In this document: positions 33,309 through 46,894 of the stretch, in pieces
Position numbering within the stretch: the stretch's first letter is position 1
How the letters are laid out: each line of letters begins with the position of its first letter
Source: Vitrella brassicaformis
Lineage: Eukaryota; Sar; Vitrellaceae
Length of the DNA stretch: 64,000 nucleotides
Direction: 5' to 3'
NCBI GenBank assembly: GCA_001179505.1
Contig: CDMY01000267.1
Span: 6,388-70,387 of the forward strand
Notes under the pieces: model-generated
Seen by the model: only the letters and a program-made list of their open reading frames with translations
Databases searched by the model: none
What the model was told of the DNA's origin: nothing
Program-made: the position numbers and the translations under genes

Positions 33309-34945
33309 GAGAGAGAGGGAGAGGGAGAAGGAGAGGGAGATATATCATGAACGTCTCTGTGTGTCTGTGTGGTGTGGGTGTGCTCACAAATTTCTGCAAT
33401 CCCGTCCCTGCCGGAAGGCGGTAGCCCGGACCGAGGCCGAAACCTTCACCTGCACACCAAGCCACGCCACGCCACGTCACACACACAACACGCGCACACA
33501 CGTACATTCAAAGTCTCTCTGTGTGTATGTGTGTGGGTGTGTGTGTGTCGTTTGCGCGCACCGATTTGTTCGAGCAGGCCTTCGCCGGTGACGGCTGCCT
33601 GGAGCATCATGCCGATGATGGCGATCATCGCCAGGCGGCCGTTCTTGATCTCACGCACCTACAGATAAATCAGATACACGACACACATGACATGACACGG
33701 ACAGACAATGGAATGATGCGATCCAGCCACCGTCCCGTCCACCATATGACATTCCATGAGCAAGGTACCTACCTGCATTCGGTAGTACTCGTCCTCGTCG
33801 AATGCGAACCCGAAAGGGTTCCACCTGCCCTCGCCCTGACCGAGACCTAAGTCGCCCGCCTCCTTCTCGCCGCGAACCACACTGATCCGCCCACACACAC
33901 ACACGCGTCAATCCATCCATCCATCCATCTCTGCGTGTCGTGGCTGCGCTGCCTACCGTCTGAGTCGGAAGAACTCGATGGCCGAGACGGTGCCGGCGAT
34001 CTGCCAGAGGCCCTCCTTGGGCACGGTCGTCAGGGCCTTCCAAGGGTTGGTCTCGGCGAACGCATCCACACCAACCTGCACGAGTCAGTCAACAAAACAC
34101 ACACACATCGAGACACACACGTCGATGGGCGCGACTGGGCGAATCCACACGCAGGGCCACGTACGTACCGCCGCGTTGCCGGGGAGGTGCCAGATCTCAG
34201 GGAAGATCCACCCGAGGGCGGCAAGCATCGCCACCCGCGAATGCACCAACTCGGCCTCTCTGTACCTGCATTCACAGCCACACACACACAGCCACGCGTG
34301 CACCACACCGCGCCCACGATCTGATGCGTCACGTCAACCCACCACTTGAGGGACCGTTCGTCGCCCCCGATGAGCCAGGTGCGTGGGAGGTTGTTTGAGA
34401 AGCCGACGGGGTCGAAGCCGAAGTCACCCGGGAGGCTGCCGTCGAGGTTGGGCGGCCGCTTGTCCATCGGCAGGGCCAAAGAGCGGTCGGACTCACCCCT
34501 GCAGTAGGGGGGTCAGACAGACAGACAGACAAACAGACAGAGGTCGCAGGGAGCAAAATGATGAGATGAGAGATGACAGGAGAGAAGATTGTGTGGAGCA
34601 ATATCTGTCTGTCTGTCTGTGTATGTGTGTTGGATGTCTGTGTGTGAGCGTACATCTCGGCCATCGAGGGCCGCGTCAGGGATTTCCGCAGAGGGGAGTC
34701 TGCACAAGCAGCAGCGCACAACAAACACAGACACAACAGGCAGGAAATGAAACGGTGACCGTTCACAGATCCTGACAGTACACGTGTCGTGTGTTTGTGC
34801 ACGTATCGTGCAACAGCTTTCGAGAAAGAAGCGCTCTGCATCTCATGCATCTTTTTGCCTGCGTACCCCTCTTAAGGACGCCCTGCGGCACGAACGCATT
34901 TGCGCACACGGCAAGCAGGGCAACGGCCGCCACCACCTTCATCAT
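33257..34945 (-). CDS. Chlorophyll a/b(c)-binding light-harvesting protein, plastid-targeted
   Basis: A thylakoid antenna protein of the LHC superfamily. The first exon (start 34945) gives the signal peptide MMKVVAAVALLAVCANAF followed by VPQGVLKRGTQ, the Phe-led bipartite leader. The mature part shows SPLRKSLTRPSMAEM, LPGDFGFDPVGFSNNLP, helix 1 with the chlorophyll ligand motif (EAELVHSRVAMLAALGWIFP), helix 2 region (WQIAGTVSAIEFFRLRR), GEGRWNPFGFAFDEDEYY and helix 3 (VREIKNGRLAMIAIIGMMLQ then AAVTGEGLLEQIG). The paired E...R motifs of helices 1 and 3 are intact. The last exon is short, ending FFPEGL at 33257. It most resembles red-lineage LHCR/FCP-type proteins; subtype needs a tree. Eight or so short exons. 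Confidence 0.93.
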
Positions 34946-35269
34946 CGTGACACACACACTCGAACTCCAACCGACCAAACGCGATTGGCTTGCAAAGTAA
35001 AGTCTACGAAACCCTAGACCCCAAAAACCCTGCACCTAATCTGCGACACAACTCACGACTCATTTGGCCTGATTCTGACAGGTCTGTTGAGCCTGCTGCT
35101 CATGCCCGTCGTCTTCTACGTCGGCCTCAACGGCTTCATCTGGATGTGCCTCAGCCAACCACAGCCGGAGGGCCGCCTGGTTCTCATCTAGTGAGCGACC
35201 GAGACAGACAGACAGACAGACAGACAGACCGACGGACAGACCGACGGACAAACCGAACCGACCGGCATC
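34946..35269. promoter_or_regulatory. Bidirectional 5' flank; possible small hydrophobic ORF
   Basis: 324 bp lie between the divergent light-harvesting and Snu66 starts. On the plus strand a frame after an AG at about 35080 encodes a hydrophobic run, GLLSLLLMPVVFYVGLNGF, ending at a stop at 35189-35191. Its only in-frame ATG (35104) gives 29 residues with one membrane-like segment. It might be a micropeptide or the last exon of an unseen gene. A (GACA)n/(GACG)n tract lies at 35204-35250. Confidence 0.3.
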
Positions 35270-35992
35270 ATGGCGAGTGGAGGTGGAGGTGGGCAGGGGG
35301 AGATTGCCCTGTCTGTTGAGGAGACGAACAGGCTGCGGGCGGAGATAGGACTGAAGCCGCTCAAGATGGACGACACAGGGGGCGACAAGCAGAAACAACC
35401 AGGTACACACACACACACACACAGCACTCACCCAAGACGCGACAACTCAGTCTGTCTGTGTCTGTCTGTGGTGTGTGTCGTTGGTTGAACGGCCAGGTGA
35501 TGGTGTGGAGGAAGATCAGCAGCAGCCTGACGCGCAGGAGATGCGCGAGCGCATCGCAGCCTCCCGCTCACGCCGGGCGAGGGATGAGATCGCTGGAGGG
35601 AAGGGGCTAGGTACGTCTTTAAGGAGGAGCGCACACGTCCATCTGCCGTCAGTAGGTGTTATTAATGTCTTTGCCTTGCTGTGTGTGTGTGTGTGTGTCG
35701 TCTAGGTGAGATATTGGCCGGCGAGGAGGGCGGCGACGCCGCCGACTGGGTGGCCAAGATGCGACAGAAAGAGGCGGCCATGCAGCAGGTGCCTTCGTCC
35801 GTGGCGTAGTGTTCGATGCACACACAGAACTGTGTGTGTGTGTGTGTGTGCATGTGTGTGTGTGTAGGAGCAGCCCTCCGAAGCAGCAGCAGCAGCAGCG
35901 GTGCCCAAGAAGAAGGAGAGACGCGCAAGGCCCAAGGCGCCCAAGATGGCCGCTGAAGACGAACTCGCGGGGCTGCGGGTGAGTGGCTCACA

Positions 35993-36027
<35 letters not shown>

Positions 36028-36315
36028 AGAGAGAGATGTCTGTGTGTGTGTGTGTGTGTGTGTGTTGATTGTGTGAAGGTTGCGCACGACATGAAGGCCT
36101 TTGGTGAGGTACACGAGGGCGAGGATGTCGTGCTCACGCTCGCCGACAAACCCATCATTGGGGACGATGCGGAGTTGGCCGAAGGTCCCGACGAGCTCGA
36201 GAACATCGCTATTAGGGAGAAGACGGCGCTGGACAAGAAGCTCAAAGGTATTGTGTCGGCCTGCCCACCCAGCATCACACGTGTGAACGTCGACCTCTCT
36301 CTCTCTCCCTCTCTC

Positions 36316-36348
<33 letters not shown>

Positions 36349-36678
36349 CAATGGCAGACAAGGAGAAGACCACTGTGTATGACCCCACCGAAGACTGGCA
36401 GATCGGTACACACACACACACACCCCTACCCACACACACACGGGCGCATCCCTCCTGTGACATGATGTGTTTAGGTCCCGACGGCCTTCCGCGCAAGAAG
36501 GACGTGTTGGAGCACTACGACGAGTGGGCGGCCGAGAGCAGCAAGAAGAAGACAAAGACACCGGGGGGATTCTTCCTGTCGGCACTCGTCAAAGGAGGTA
36601 TGCACGTCTGTCTGGCTGTCTGGCTGTCTGCGAAGATACGAACACACACCAATTGTCCACAATTGTCCATATCTCTCC

Positions 36679-36711
<33 letters not shown>

Positions 36712-39374
36712 TGCAGATGCGGATATCTCGCCGGCAAAGAAGCTGGACCTCCTCACGCAGAGCGCACAGCAGGTACGCTCACACGCAAGCCGCACACACA
36801 CTGACTGACCGACCGAGCGGCATCAAAGGCGTGTGTAGTATGGGCAAACACACATTCCTCTCACCCTCCCTCCCTCCCTCAGTCGTACTCCCAGCCCGCC
36901 GACTTCTACACCAAAGAAGAGATGGCCAAATTCAACAAACCGCGGCGCAGGAAGGAGAAGAAGAATGCACGGTACACAACCACAACCACGCCCTCTCTCA
37001 ACCCACCCCCCCTGACATCTGTGTGTCCATGGGTGTGTGTGTGTGCAGCCGCAAGGTTGACTGGGAGGAGCTGCTGGGAGAGGGCGAGGAGGAGGACAGA
37101 GACACGGGCGAGAGGCATGCCGGCAGCAGGGCGTCGCAGGCCCAGAGGATGGAGGCCGAACGGTGCGGGAAGAGACGGAGGGAGGGAGGGAGGGAGGAAG
37201 AGGGAGGCACACTTGGATGGATGGATGGATATGTGTGTGTGTGTGTGTGCAGGCCCGATTCTGCTGCAGCGGTGGCACAGACGCTCAGGCAGCTCGATCA
37301 GAGGTACATCCTCCCTCCCACACACACATGGATGGCTCTGAAGATACATACAACCACGGCGGCGTGTGCGTGTGCGTGTGCGTGTGCGTGTGTGTGTGTG
37401 TGTGTGCGTGTCGTGCTTTCACCTTCTCCAGTCGTGGAGCAGCAGAGGGCGAGGCGCCCCCAGAGGATGAGGACGATCGCATGCTGTACGAGCAGCTCGC
37501 GAGACAGCGGCGGATCGCACTTGCTCAGCAGGAGAGAGAGAAGAAACCTGACGAGTAAGCCACCACACACACACAGAGATGGATGGATGGATGGATGGAG
37601 GCTCTGCATCTGTGTGTGTGTGTGTGTGTGTGCAGGGATCTTGAGAATGGCGACGGTGTCGGCAGGGGCGGGGCGGAGGAGTACGTCAGGAAGGTGATCG
37701 AGGGGGACCTGGTCAAGAAGGAAGAAGGTAACTAACCGAGGCCCGTGGGACGGACGGACGGACACACCCACACAGACAGAGAACACGCCTCTCCCTCTCC
37801 CTCTCGCTCTCCCTCTCGCTGTGTGTGTGTCTGCAGAGGAGGACGTTGAAATGAAGGCCGAGGACGAAGCGGCCGGCGTCAAGAAAGAAGATGAGTCCAA
37901 CGGTCGGCTCACACACACACACACACACACACACAGCCCACTTATCTTTATGTGTGTGTGCAGTGGAGCTGTCTGCCTTCACGGAGTTCATCAAGTCGCT
38001 GCAGACGCCCGAGGAGAAGTTCTCGGCCATCCACTCAGAGGGCTACACCGGCAGCATGCTCTACAGGTCGGTCAGCTAGTTCACACACACACACACGCAC
38101 ACACACGATGGGTAAGTCAATGGATGGATGGACGTGATGCAGGCAGCAGCGCCTGGCTCGGCAGCGCAAGCTGGAGAGCAGAATCAAGGGCGAGAGAGCC
38201 GGACAGGTAACAGACAACAGCCCCAAATTCCCGACCGACCCCACCCCAAACACGCGCGCGTGTGTGTGTGTGTGTGTGCCTGCATCAGGCTGAGCCAGCA
38301 TCAGCACCAGCAGCCAAGGAAAAGGCCAAGGAAAGAACCAAGGACAAGGATGACGAGCAGATGGCCGACGCTGCAGCAGCAGCTGGTGGTGCAGAGGAGG
38401 CCGCGGTCGGGGAGGGGGAAGGAGAAGAAGAGAGCGATGAAGACGAGGTCAGTGCCACCCCCACCCCCCCACAGAGAGAAATGGAATTCCCCATTCTGTG
38501 TGTGTGTGGGTGCGTGTGGTGGTTAGGACGAGGAGCTGCTCAACGACTCCGCCATGGACGTGGGCCTCGCGAGCGCCCTCTCCTTCCTCAAGAGCCGAGG
38601 TACCCACCACCCCCTCAACCACCCCCTCTCCCCTTCTGCACACACACATACGGATTTGTGTGTGTGTGTGTGTGCAGGTGAGCTGAGCGACGACGCTTAT
38701 CGCCTGAAGCGGCACCACCCGACGCTCAAACCGATGCACATGGCCACCGACAAGGATGACATCAAGATAGAGTACCGAGACGACTACGGGCGGGTCATGG
38801 TATCGTTCCGCACACACACTGATGGGATGCCACACACCTGGATGGATCAATGGCATTGGCGTGGTTTGTTTTGTTTCTTCAGAATGAGAAGGAGGCTTTC
38901 CAATACATCAGCTGGACGTTCCACGGGCAAGCGCTACACACCCACCCCACACACACGAGTTTCTGTCTTGATGTGTGTGTATGCGTGTCTGTGTGGCTCT
39001 GTGTGTGCAGTAAGAAGCCCGGCAAGCGGAAGCTGGAGCGCATGATGATGAAGCAACAAAACGGTACGCCCAGATGGATGGATTGATGCTCTTGAGCCAC
39101 ACCTCTCCCTCTCTCCCTCTCTCCCTCCCTCCCTCCCTCTCTGTCTGTGTGCAGAGAAGCGGTTGAAGGAGATGGACCCGAGCGAGGTCATGCCCACCAT
39201 GAGAGCCCTCAAGAAGATGCAGGTGGGTGCTCACTCGCACGCAGACATCCACTCGCACACACACAACTCCTTTCTGTGTGTGTGTGTGTGTGTGTGCGTG
39301 CGAACCACCAGGAGCAAGAGGGCGCTGCCCACCTGCGGCTGACCGGGACCAACAACTCCCTCAGAAACGCATAG
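35270..39374 (+). CDS. SNU66: U4/U6.U5 tri-snRNP-associated protein Snu66/SART-1
   Basis: A nuclear spliceosome protein that helps assemble the tri-snRNP. The N terminus carries the family signature EIALSVEETNRLRAEIGLKP then LKMDD (35306-35372). The central part is long, charged and K/E-rich, with VAHDMKAFGEVHEGEDVVLT, LADKPIIGDDAELAEGPDEL, ENIAIREKTALDKKLK, KKDVLEHYDEWA and FKSLQTPEEKFSAI-like helices. The C terminus has ALSFLKSRGELSDDAYRLKR, then the diagnostic DDIKIEYRDDYGRVMNEKEA, FQYISWTFHGKKPGKRKLER and MMMKQQNEKRLKE. It ends HLRLTGTNNSLRNA where SART-1 proteins usually have a short hydrophobic end after a YIVLSG-like motif. About 18 introns. It shares the tri-snRNP with Prp3 (21084-25238), but I see no sign of co-regulation. 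Confidence 0.92.
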
Positions 39375-40347
39375 TCAGATAAACAGACAGCCAGGACGGT
39401 GGAGGTGGAGGTGGGTGCGCCGCAGACTATTGCCGGACGGTTTCCTTTGCTTTGCTCGACGATTGGCTTTGCATCTTTCTCATTATCGTGGCTGCGTACC
39501 GTCCCCGGGAGGACCCAATCAATCTGAAAGTTTGTGTGCCGCTGTGTCAGTCCGGTGTGTATGGACGACTGACACCGGGAGAGGGAGACACTCTAAGGAC
39601 TGGACCACACTTGTTCATTCGTTCATTCAGTCCTTAGAGTCCTTAGTGTCAGTGTCTGTGTGTGAGCCGTCCGACAGACACGGACACAGAGAGAGAGATG
39701 GGATAAATAATGCGAGCAAATGAGAGGAAGCGGACGAGACGAGCAGGGAGACACCACACACACCAACACGCACTCACACAAAACATGACAGGCCACATAG
39801 CACCCATCGCATGCATCGCACAGCACGAAGTCAGCCAGGCACCGGGGGGCACCAGGGATCACTCACTCACGTCAGGCGTCAGTCAAATTAGTGCGAAGGT
39901 CCGTCCATCCACCCACACACACAGCTGACGTGGCGGTAGGTCTACGTAAGAATACAACAACACCGTTCATTATACATACCAACACACTCCCCCGACCCCA
40001 ACCCCATCTTTCTCTCCCCTCTCTTAGAAAGTCAGTCGCCTCGCATCGCCTGCAGCCCCTCAGTAGCATTTGCAGGAGCCAGCACGCCACGCGACTTATG
40101 CAGAATCCATCCGCTGACTGACTGACTTAGGTATCCGCCACCCCCCCACATACCCCACACAGACCCCAACCACACACGGCCACATCCACGCCCACCCGCA
40201 CCTGTCTGTCCTGTCGGTGGGCAAACTGCTGACAGCGGTTGGGGCAAACAAAAACAGTTGACTTGGTGGTGGTGCGTTCGGTGGGCTGGGTGTGTGTGGG
40301 GGTGTGGTGGGATGTGGGGGGGCCAGCAGCAGAGCAACAAAATTCCC

Positions 40348-40378
<31 letters not shown>

Positions 40379-40764
40379 CCGTGTCCGATTCTCATGATCC
40401 CACCTGTCAAGAGAGAGTATATCACAGCACCACCAAGTTGCCATCATTCCATTTCTCTGAGCTCGCTGATTGTGTGTGTGTTTCTTCGGTTGGTCGGCCG
40501 AACGAATGAATTGGCTGCGCCCCGCCCCAATGTTTATATAAGCGGATCAGGCGCAAGCGAGAAAGGAAGAAACCAAAGCACGCAACACCAGACAGACAGA
40601 CAGACAGACTGTCTATGCAGGCAGGCAGTCACGCACACCACACCAGATGCAGAGATGCAGAGATGCAGAGACATAATAATGATAGATAAGAGAAACTCGG
40701 CAAAAGCTATCCAGCCCACCACCCACACCACCACCCCCTCACTGCAGCAGCAGCAGCAGCAGCA
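39375..40764. other. Convergent intergenic region
   Basis: No supported gene between the 3' ends of Snu66 (+) and the hydrolase (-). An inverted repeat ACTCTAAGGACT...AGTCCTTAGAGT lies at about 39590-39640 and could form a hairpin. A TATA-like TTTATATAAG at about 40533 has no gene downstream on the plus strand. TC-rich and CA-rich microsatellites fill the rest. Confidence 0.5.
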
Positions 40765-43413
40765 TCACCTTCGAGCGCCCCCCACCCCGAGCCCCAGCGC
40801 CAGCCCCCTGCTGCCGCTCCTTCTCGACCTGCCCGACGACCGTCGTCTCCTCCGGCTGCTGCTTTTGGTGCTCAAGACGAACTCATGGATGGCGCTCTCA
40901 GCCAACCTCATAGCCGACACAGACACACCCCCGTTGTGCACGGATGTCGGCGTGGCGGAGCTGGGCAGCTCCATCGGCAGGCTGCTCTGGGCCTCTGGGT
41001 GGGACGAGTGGGGGAGGGGCAGTGGGGGCGCGGGGGCGGAGGTGTGCTCGCTCTTGCTCCGCTGAATGGACGACGCCGCCTCTCTCCTGACGAGTCTCTC
41101 CCCCGTGTTGTTCTGGGGGGTCCTTGGGGTGCGCTTGGCCAGCAGGTCCGCCACGCCGTTGGCCGAGAGGCCGTCCATGAAGCTGCCGAGGTCCGTGAGA
41201 TTGGCGCTGAGCTGCATCCTGGTGTGGATGTGGCTGGGCGGTGTGGGGTGGGGCAGGGCCTGGTGTGTGGAGGGGCTGCTGGGGCAGGGCGAGGGGGAGG
41301 GAGAGGGGGAGGGTGAGGGAGATGGGGAGGCGGAGGCGGAGGCCATGTCTCTCTCGCCGTTGCCATCCTCGCCGCCGTCAGGGCCGACACCGTCGTCCAC
41401 ACAATCGCTCTTGACCGTCGAACAGGGAGAGGGCGGCGACTCGTCGATGCTCTGCACCACACGACAAGTGAGTAACATCCATCCATCCATCCACCCTGCC
41501 CCTCTCCCTCTTTCTCACCTGACAACCAGCGGGCCGTTCCGGCGCCGGGCTGCCCTTGGCCTTGTCCACCCGCATCGGCACGATAAATGGTAAGGCCGGC
41601 TCGTCGCCCCCATAACCACCGCCCCCAGCACCGCCACAGGTGCAGACCCCCACCATCCCAGCTGGACGGTCGTCGTCATCCCTCTCCTCCCAGTCGCTCT
41701 CAGAGTCGGACCAACACATGCTCGTAGCGCGCATCGTCACGGGATCGATCATCGTGCCGCCTGTGGTGTTGTTGTTGTTGTTGTTGTTATGTGGTTGATG
41801 ATGATCGTGCTGGTGCTGGTGCTCGTTGTTGTGGGATGAGGAGGGTGGGCGAGGGGGGATGCCCCCGCAGGAAGGGCAGAAAGGAGGCGACCGGCCGTGC
41901 ACTCCGACGCCTGCTGGGGGGAGCGTCGGGCGGTTGTAGATGCTCGCCGCTGACACAGAGAGAGAGAGCGGTGTGTGTGTGTGTGTGTTTGTGTATGGAA
42001 CAATGAGCGTACCTGCGAGGCTGTCTTCGGTAGCATTTCTGATGGAGACGGCGTCGCTGCTGGAGGGGACGGGCGAGGGGGAGGGGAACGGCAGGTTGGG
42101 ACGGATCCGCAGCCCCCCCAGGTCCGAGTCGTTCGGCGGCCTGTGTGACACACACACACAGGCAGGTGTGACACACAGACAGGGAGAGCTATAGCCATTA
42201 GCCATTTGTGTGTGTGTGTTTGGTGTGGTGTGGCTGCGTACCAGACGACGTGGGCGTGATGGTGCGGATGGTGGCCGTGGTGATGGTGCGGCTGGTGGCC
42301 ATGGTGTTGCTGTGGGTGGAGAGAGCCGTTGTTCTCTTCGTCGTTGTTGGTGAGGGTGTTGGTGAGGGGGTCGTAGGACGGCCGGTAGAAGGGCTCGCTC
42401 ACCAGTGGCTGCACACCAGACACACAATCCACACACCCACACATCCAAACACACACACTCCCCCTCTCTCTGCCCATTACTTACAGGCATCGGAATCGGT
42501 CCGTCACAGCTGCCGGTATCGGTCACCTCACCAACTACACACACACACACACATGGATGGATGGATGGATGGACGACCACACACGACTGACTGCATGTAC
42601 CTGTACCTACCGCTCGCAGTCTCCACACGCCGTGGGGTCGTCTGCGCCGCCTGTGCCAGCGCCTGTGCCTGTGTCTGTAAGTATGGGCGTGGGGCTCTGA
42701 CGGCCTCCAGCTGCCCCCCGAAGGGATTGACCACCTGCACGGCCTGCGCCGAAATCGACGAAGGCGTCAAAGCCGACTCTGCACATACCATCAACACACA
42801 CACAGGTGTGCATCGGCATCGCCCGTCGCACAGACAGACAGACAGACGGACGTACCTGCCGCGGCTGCCTGTGCGTGTGGAGCGGCTGCAGCAGCAGCAG
42901 CTGCCTGTGCCGCTGCTGCCTGCTGTGCCTGCTGCGAGGTGACGGACATCTTAGGGTTTATGGCGTGGGGGAACATGTGCTTGTGAGCCGACAGCACCAC
43001 GTCGGGGGGGAAGCGCAGGAACGTCAGAATGGATGTGATCGAGATGAACGGCTGCACTCCATTTATCGCACACACACACACGAACACACACAGCGCTTCC
43101 CTTTCTCTCCCTCTCTCTCTCACTCTCCCTCTCTCTCCCTCTCTCTGTCTGTTGGGGGTGGGGGAGAGGAATAGGTTACTTGGTCGGCCAGTATGAGGTG
43201 CGAGCAGTTCTTGAGGATGATCAGATGCCCATTCTTGAAGCAGCTCACCACCCGCTGCACAATACACACGCACACACACACACACGTGATGCTCGTCTGT
43301 CTGTCTGTCTGCGTATGTCGATCGTCGACGTGCCTTTGCCACTTTTGCGGGACAGACGGTGTCCTCTCTCCCCCACATAATCAGCGACGGCCGATCGGAC
43401 GCACCGATCTACA

Positions 43414-43452
<39 letters not shown>

Positions 43453-45030
43453 GGTTGGGAGGGAGGGAGGGAAAGAGGGAGGCAGGGAGGGAGGGAGAGA
43501 CCGACACACACACATGGGTACCTCTCTGACAACGTCTTCCTGGCTCCACATGGGCAGCTGCGTGACACAGCCCAGAAAGGCCCCCACCACACCCTTCTTG
43601 ACGAACAACTGCACACCAGACAGACAGACAGACAGACACCACCCACACGTCATGCAATGATGCACCCACCCTACACACACACATGGGTGTGTGGTTTGTT
43701 GATGGCCACGAACCTGCCACATCATCCTCTGCCAGAGGGTATCGACCACACCCGAGGTCCGCTCAGCAACAGAGAACTTCTGCAATCACGACACGTCCAC
43801 ATGCGTCAAGGTGTGTGTGTGTGTCGGTCGGTCGGTCGGTCGGTCCGCAGTGTGACGTAACTTGCCTTCTCGAAGGCCCTCTTTCTGAAGCAGCAAGGGC
43901 TTACTAGCTTGGGCAGACACCCCATCACACAGGGACACGCCTGCAGCAGCCTGTGCCACACACACACACAGGGATGGATGGATGGTAGGCGTGGTGTGTC
44001 CACTTCTCACTTGAGCGGCCCCGGCTTCTTCTCCAGGAAACCAGCTGCCAAGCCACACACCACACAACACACCAGACACAACAGACACACACACACATAG
44101 AGAGGGATAAGGGATAGGTATCTGTCTGTCGTGCGCAGTGCACGGACTTCCACCGCACCTGGTGAACAAAGGCACAGCCGCTGCACTCTATCCGGGTACT
44201 TGTGCGTGAAGCCCACAGCGATGCAGCACCCCATTGAGAAGCCGATGAGGCTCACCGGCACCTCACCCAAACCCAACTTGTCCAGCAACTCGACGGCTTG
44301 CTGCTCACACACACACGAAAGATGCACACAGCCGGTCACACACACACACGGAGAGAGAGAGAGAGAGGGGTACCCACCTCGACAAAGAAGTCCACAGAGT
44401 AGGTCTTCTTGCGCGGCCGGTGTCTAGGCGCCGCCGACAAACCATGGCCGTACAAATCTACCCACACGACACACAAGACACAGCCACGATCACACACGCA
44501 ACGAAATGCGGCCTCTTGTGTGACTCCCTGCCTGCCTGAGTGGCCACCGTACCAAATGTGAGGACCTGGAAGCCGTACTTAGGCAGCACCTCCTGCAGGT
44601 CCGCAAACGTCATCCTCGTGCCGTTCAAACCGTGAAATGTCACCACCTGCACACAACACACACCATACCACACACACACAAGTACAGGAAGGAGCAACGG
44701 ACAAGCAAGCCATACACACACACGGCAGGCACAGGCGGGTGTGTACCATACCATTGGGTCGCCCCTCCGACCACCGATGTCGTAGTTGATGGTCCCCCAC
44801 TTGCCCGCCACGGTCTTGGCGACGGGGTAGGGGCACTCGAGGCCCTGCTTCTTGAGCCACCGGGGGATCTTGTACTGCTGCTGCAGCAGCGAAGACGGCC
44901 GTTGCTGGGGTGGTGGCGATGTGGCTGTGGCTGTGGTGGTGGGCTTGACTTGCTCGGGGGAGATGGCCGCCACAGTGGGCGGCATGCCGCTACCATTGGC
45001 GCTGTTGCTGTTGTTGTTGTGCTCAGTCAT
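40765..45030 (-). CDS. Alpha/beta-hydrolase with very long low-complexity C-terminal tail
   Basis: A serine hydrolase of unknown substrate. The start MTEHNNNSNSANGSGM is at 45030 (an in-frame ATG at 45072 would add 14 residues). After an N/T/P-rich leader comes IPRWLKKQGLECPYPVAK. The hydrolase core has VVTFHGLNGTRMTF (oxyanion strand), FDLYGHGLSA, the nucleophile elbow LIGFSMGCCIAVGF (GxSxG, Ser in GFSMG; about 44230), a cap region rich in Cys/Lys/Phe, the acid strand SLIMWGREDTVCPAKVAK (about 43350-43385) and the catalytic His in ILKNCSHLILADQ (about 43205). The triad is therefore complete. The frame then continues for several hundred residues of A/Q, S/P/R and His/Asn-rich sequence (exons about 43055 to 40765), including a (HGHQPHHHHGHHPHHH) His tract and a poly-Asn run, ending in SSSRRRRRSSGRSRRSG. 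The tail is encoded by exons with normal splice sites, so I accept one gene. A separate downstream gene is possible. Confidence 0.8.
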
Positions 45031-45338
45031 CTCTCTATCTCTTTGCGAATCAGGTCGGTCAGGGGAGGTCACTTCGGCTGTCTAATCTGCGGCGTGCGGT
45101 TTTGTTGTTGTGCGTTGGTGCGATTGTGGCGAATGGAGGGAGGGAGATGGAGCTCACTGCTCCGCACACAAGATGACCGGTGCGGAGCCGCCGTCGGTGT
45201 CCAGCTCAGTCACCTGCTCCTGCGATTTGCCGATACCATCTTATGCTCGGGCGGCCGTGCAAGCATCATCACAGCGCTCTCCTCTCTTCTTGCCTTCTCA
45301 AACAAATGCGAGCTTAGCGAAGATCGCCGAAAGGAGAA
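45031..45338. promoter_or_regulatory. Bidirectional 5' flank with TGCGAGCTTAGC
   Basis: 308 bp lie between divergent starts. TGCGAGCTT at 45307-45315, followed by AGCG, lies only 24 bp upstream of the RPI ATG. The same TGCGAGCTTAGC is present at 25664. A core promoter or initiator-proximal role is the simplest reading. Confidence 0.5.

Positions 45339-46894
<1,556 letters not shown>

Noticed and set aside
21084-39374. Functional clustering of the two tri-snRNP genes Prp3 and Snu66
   Set aside because: They are 10 kb apart with unrelated genes between them; chance proximity is the simpler reading.
40533-40542. TATA-like TTTATATAAG
   Set aside because: No gene follows it on the plus strand, and none of the supported genes shows a TATA box at its start.
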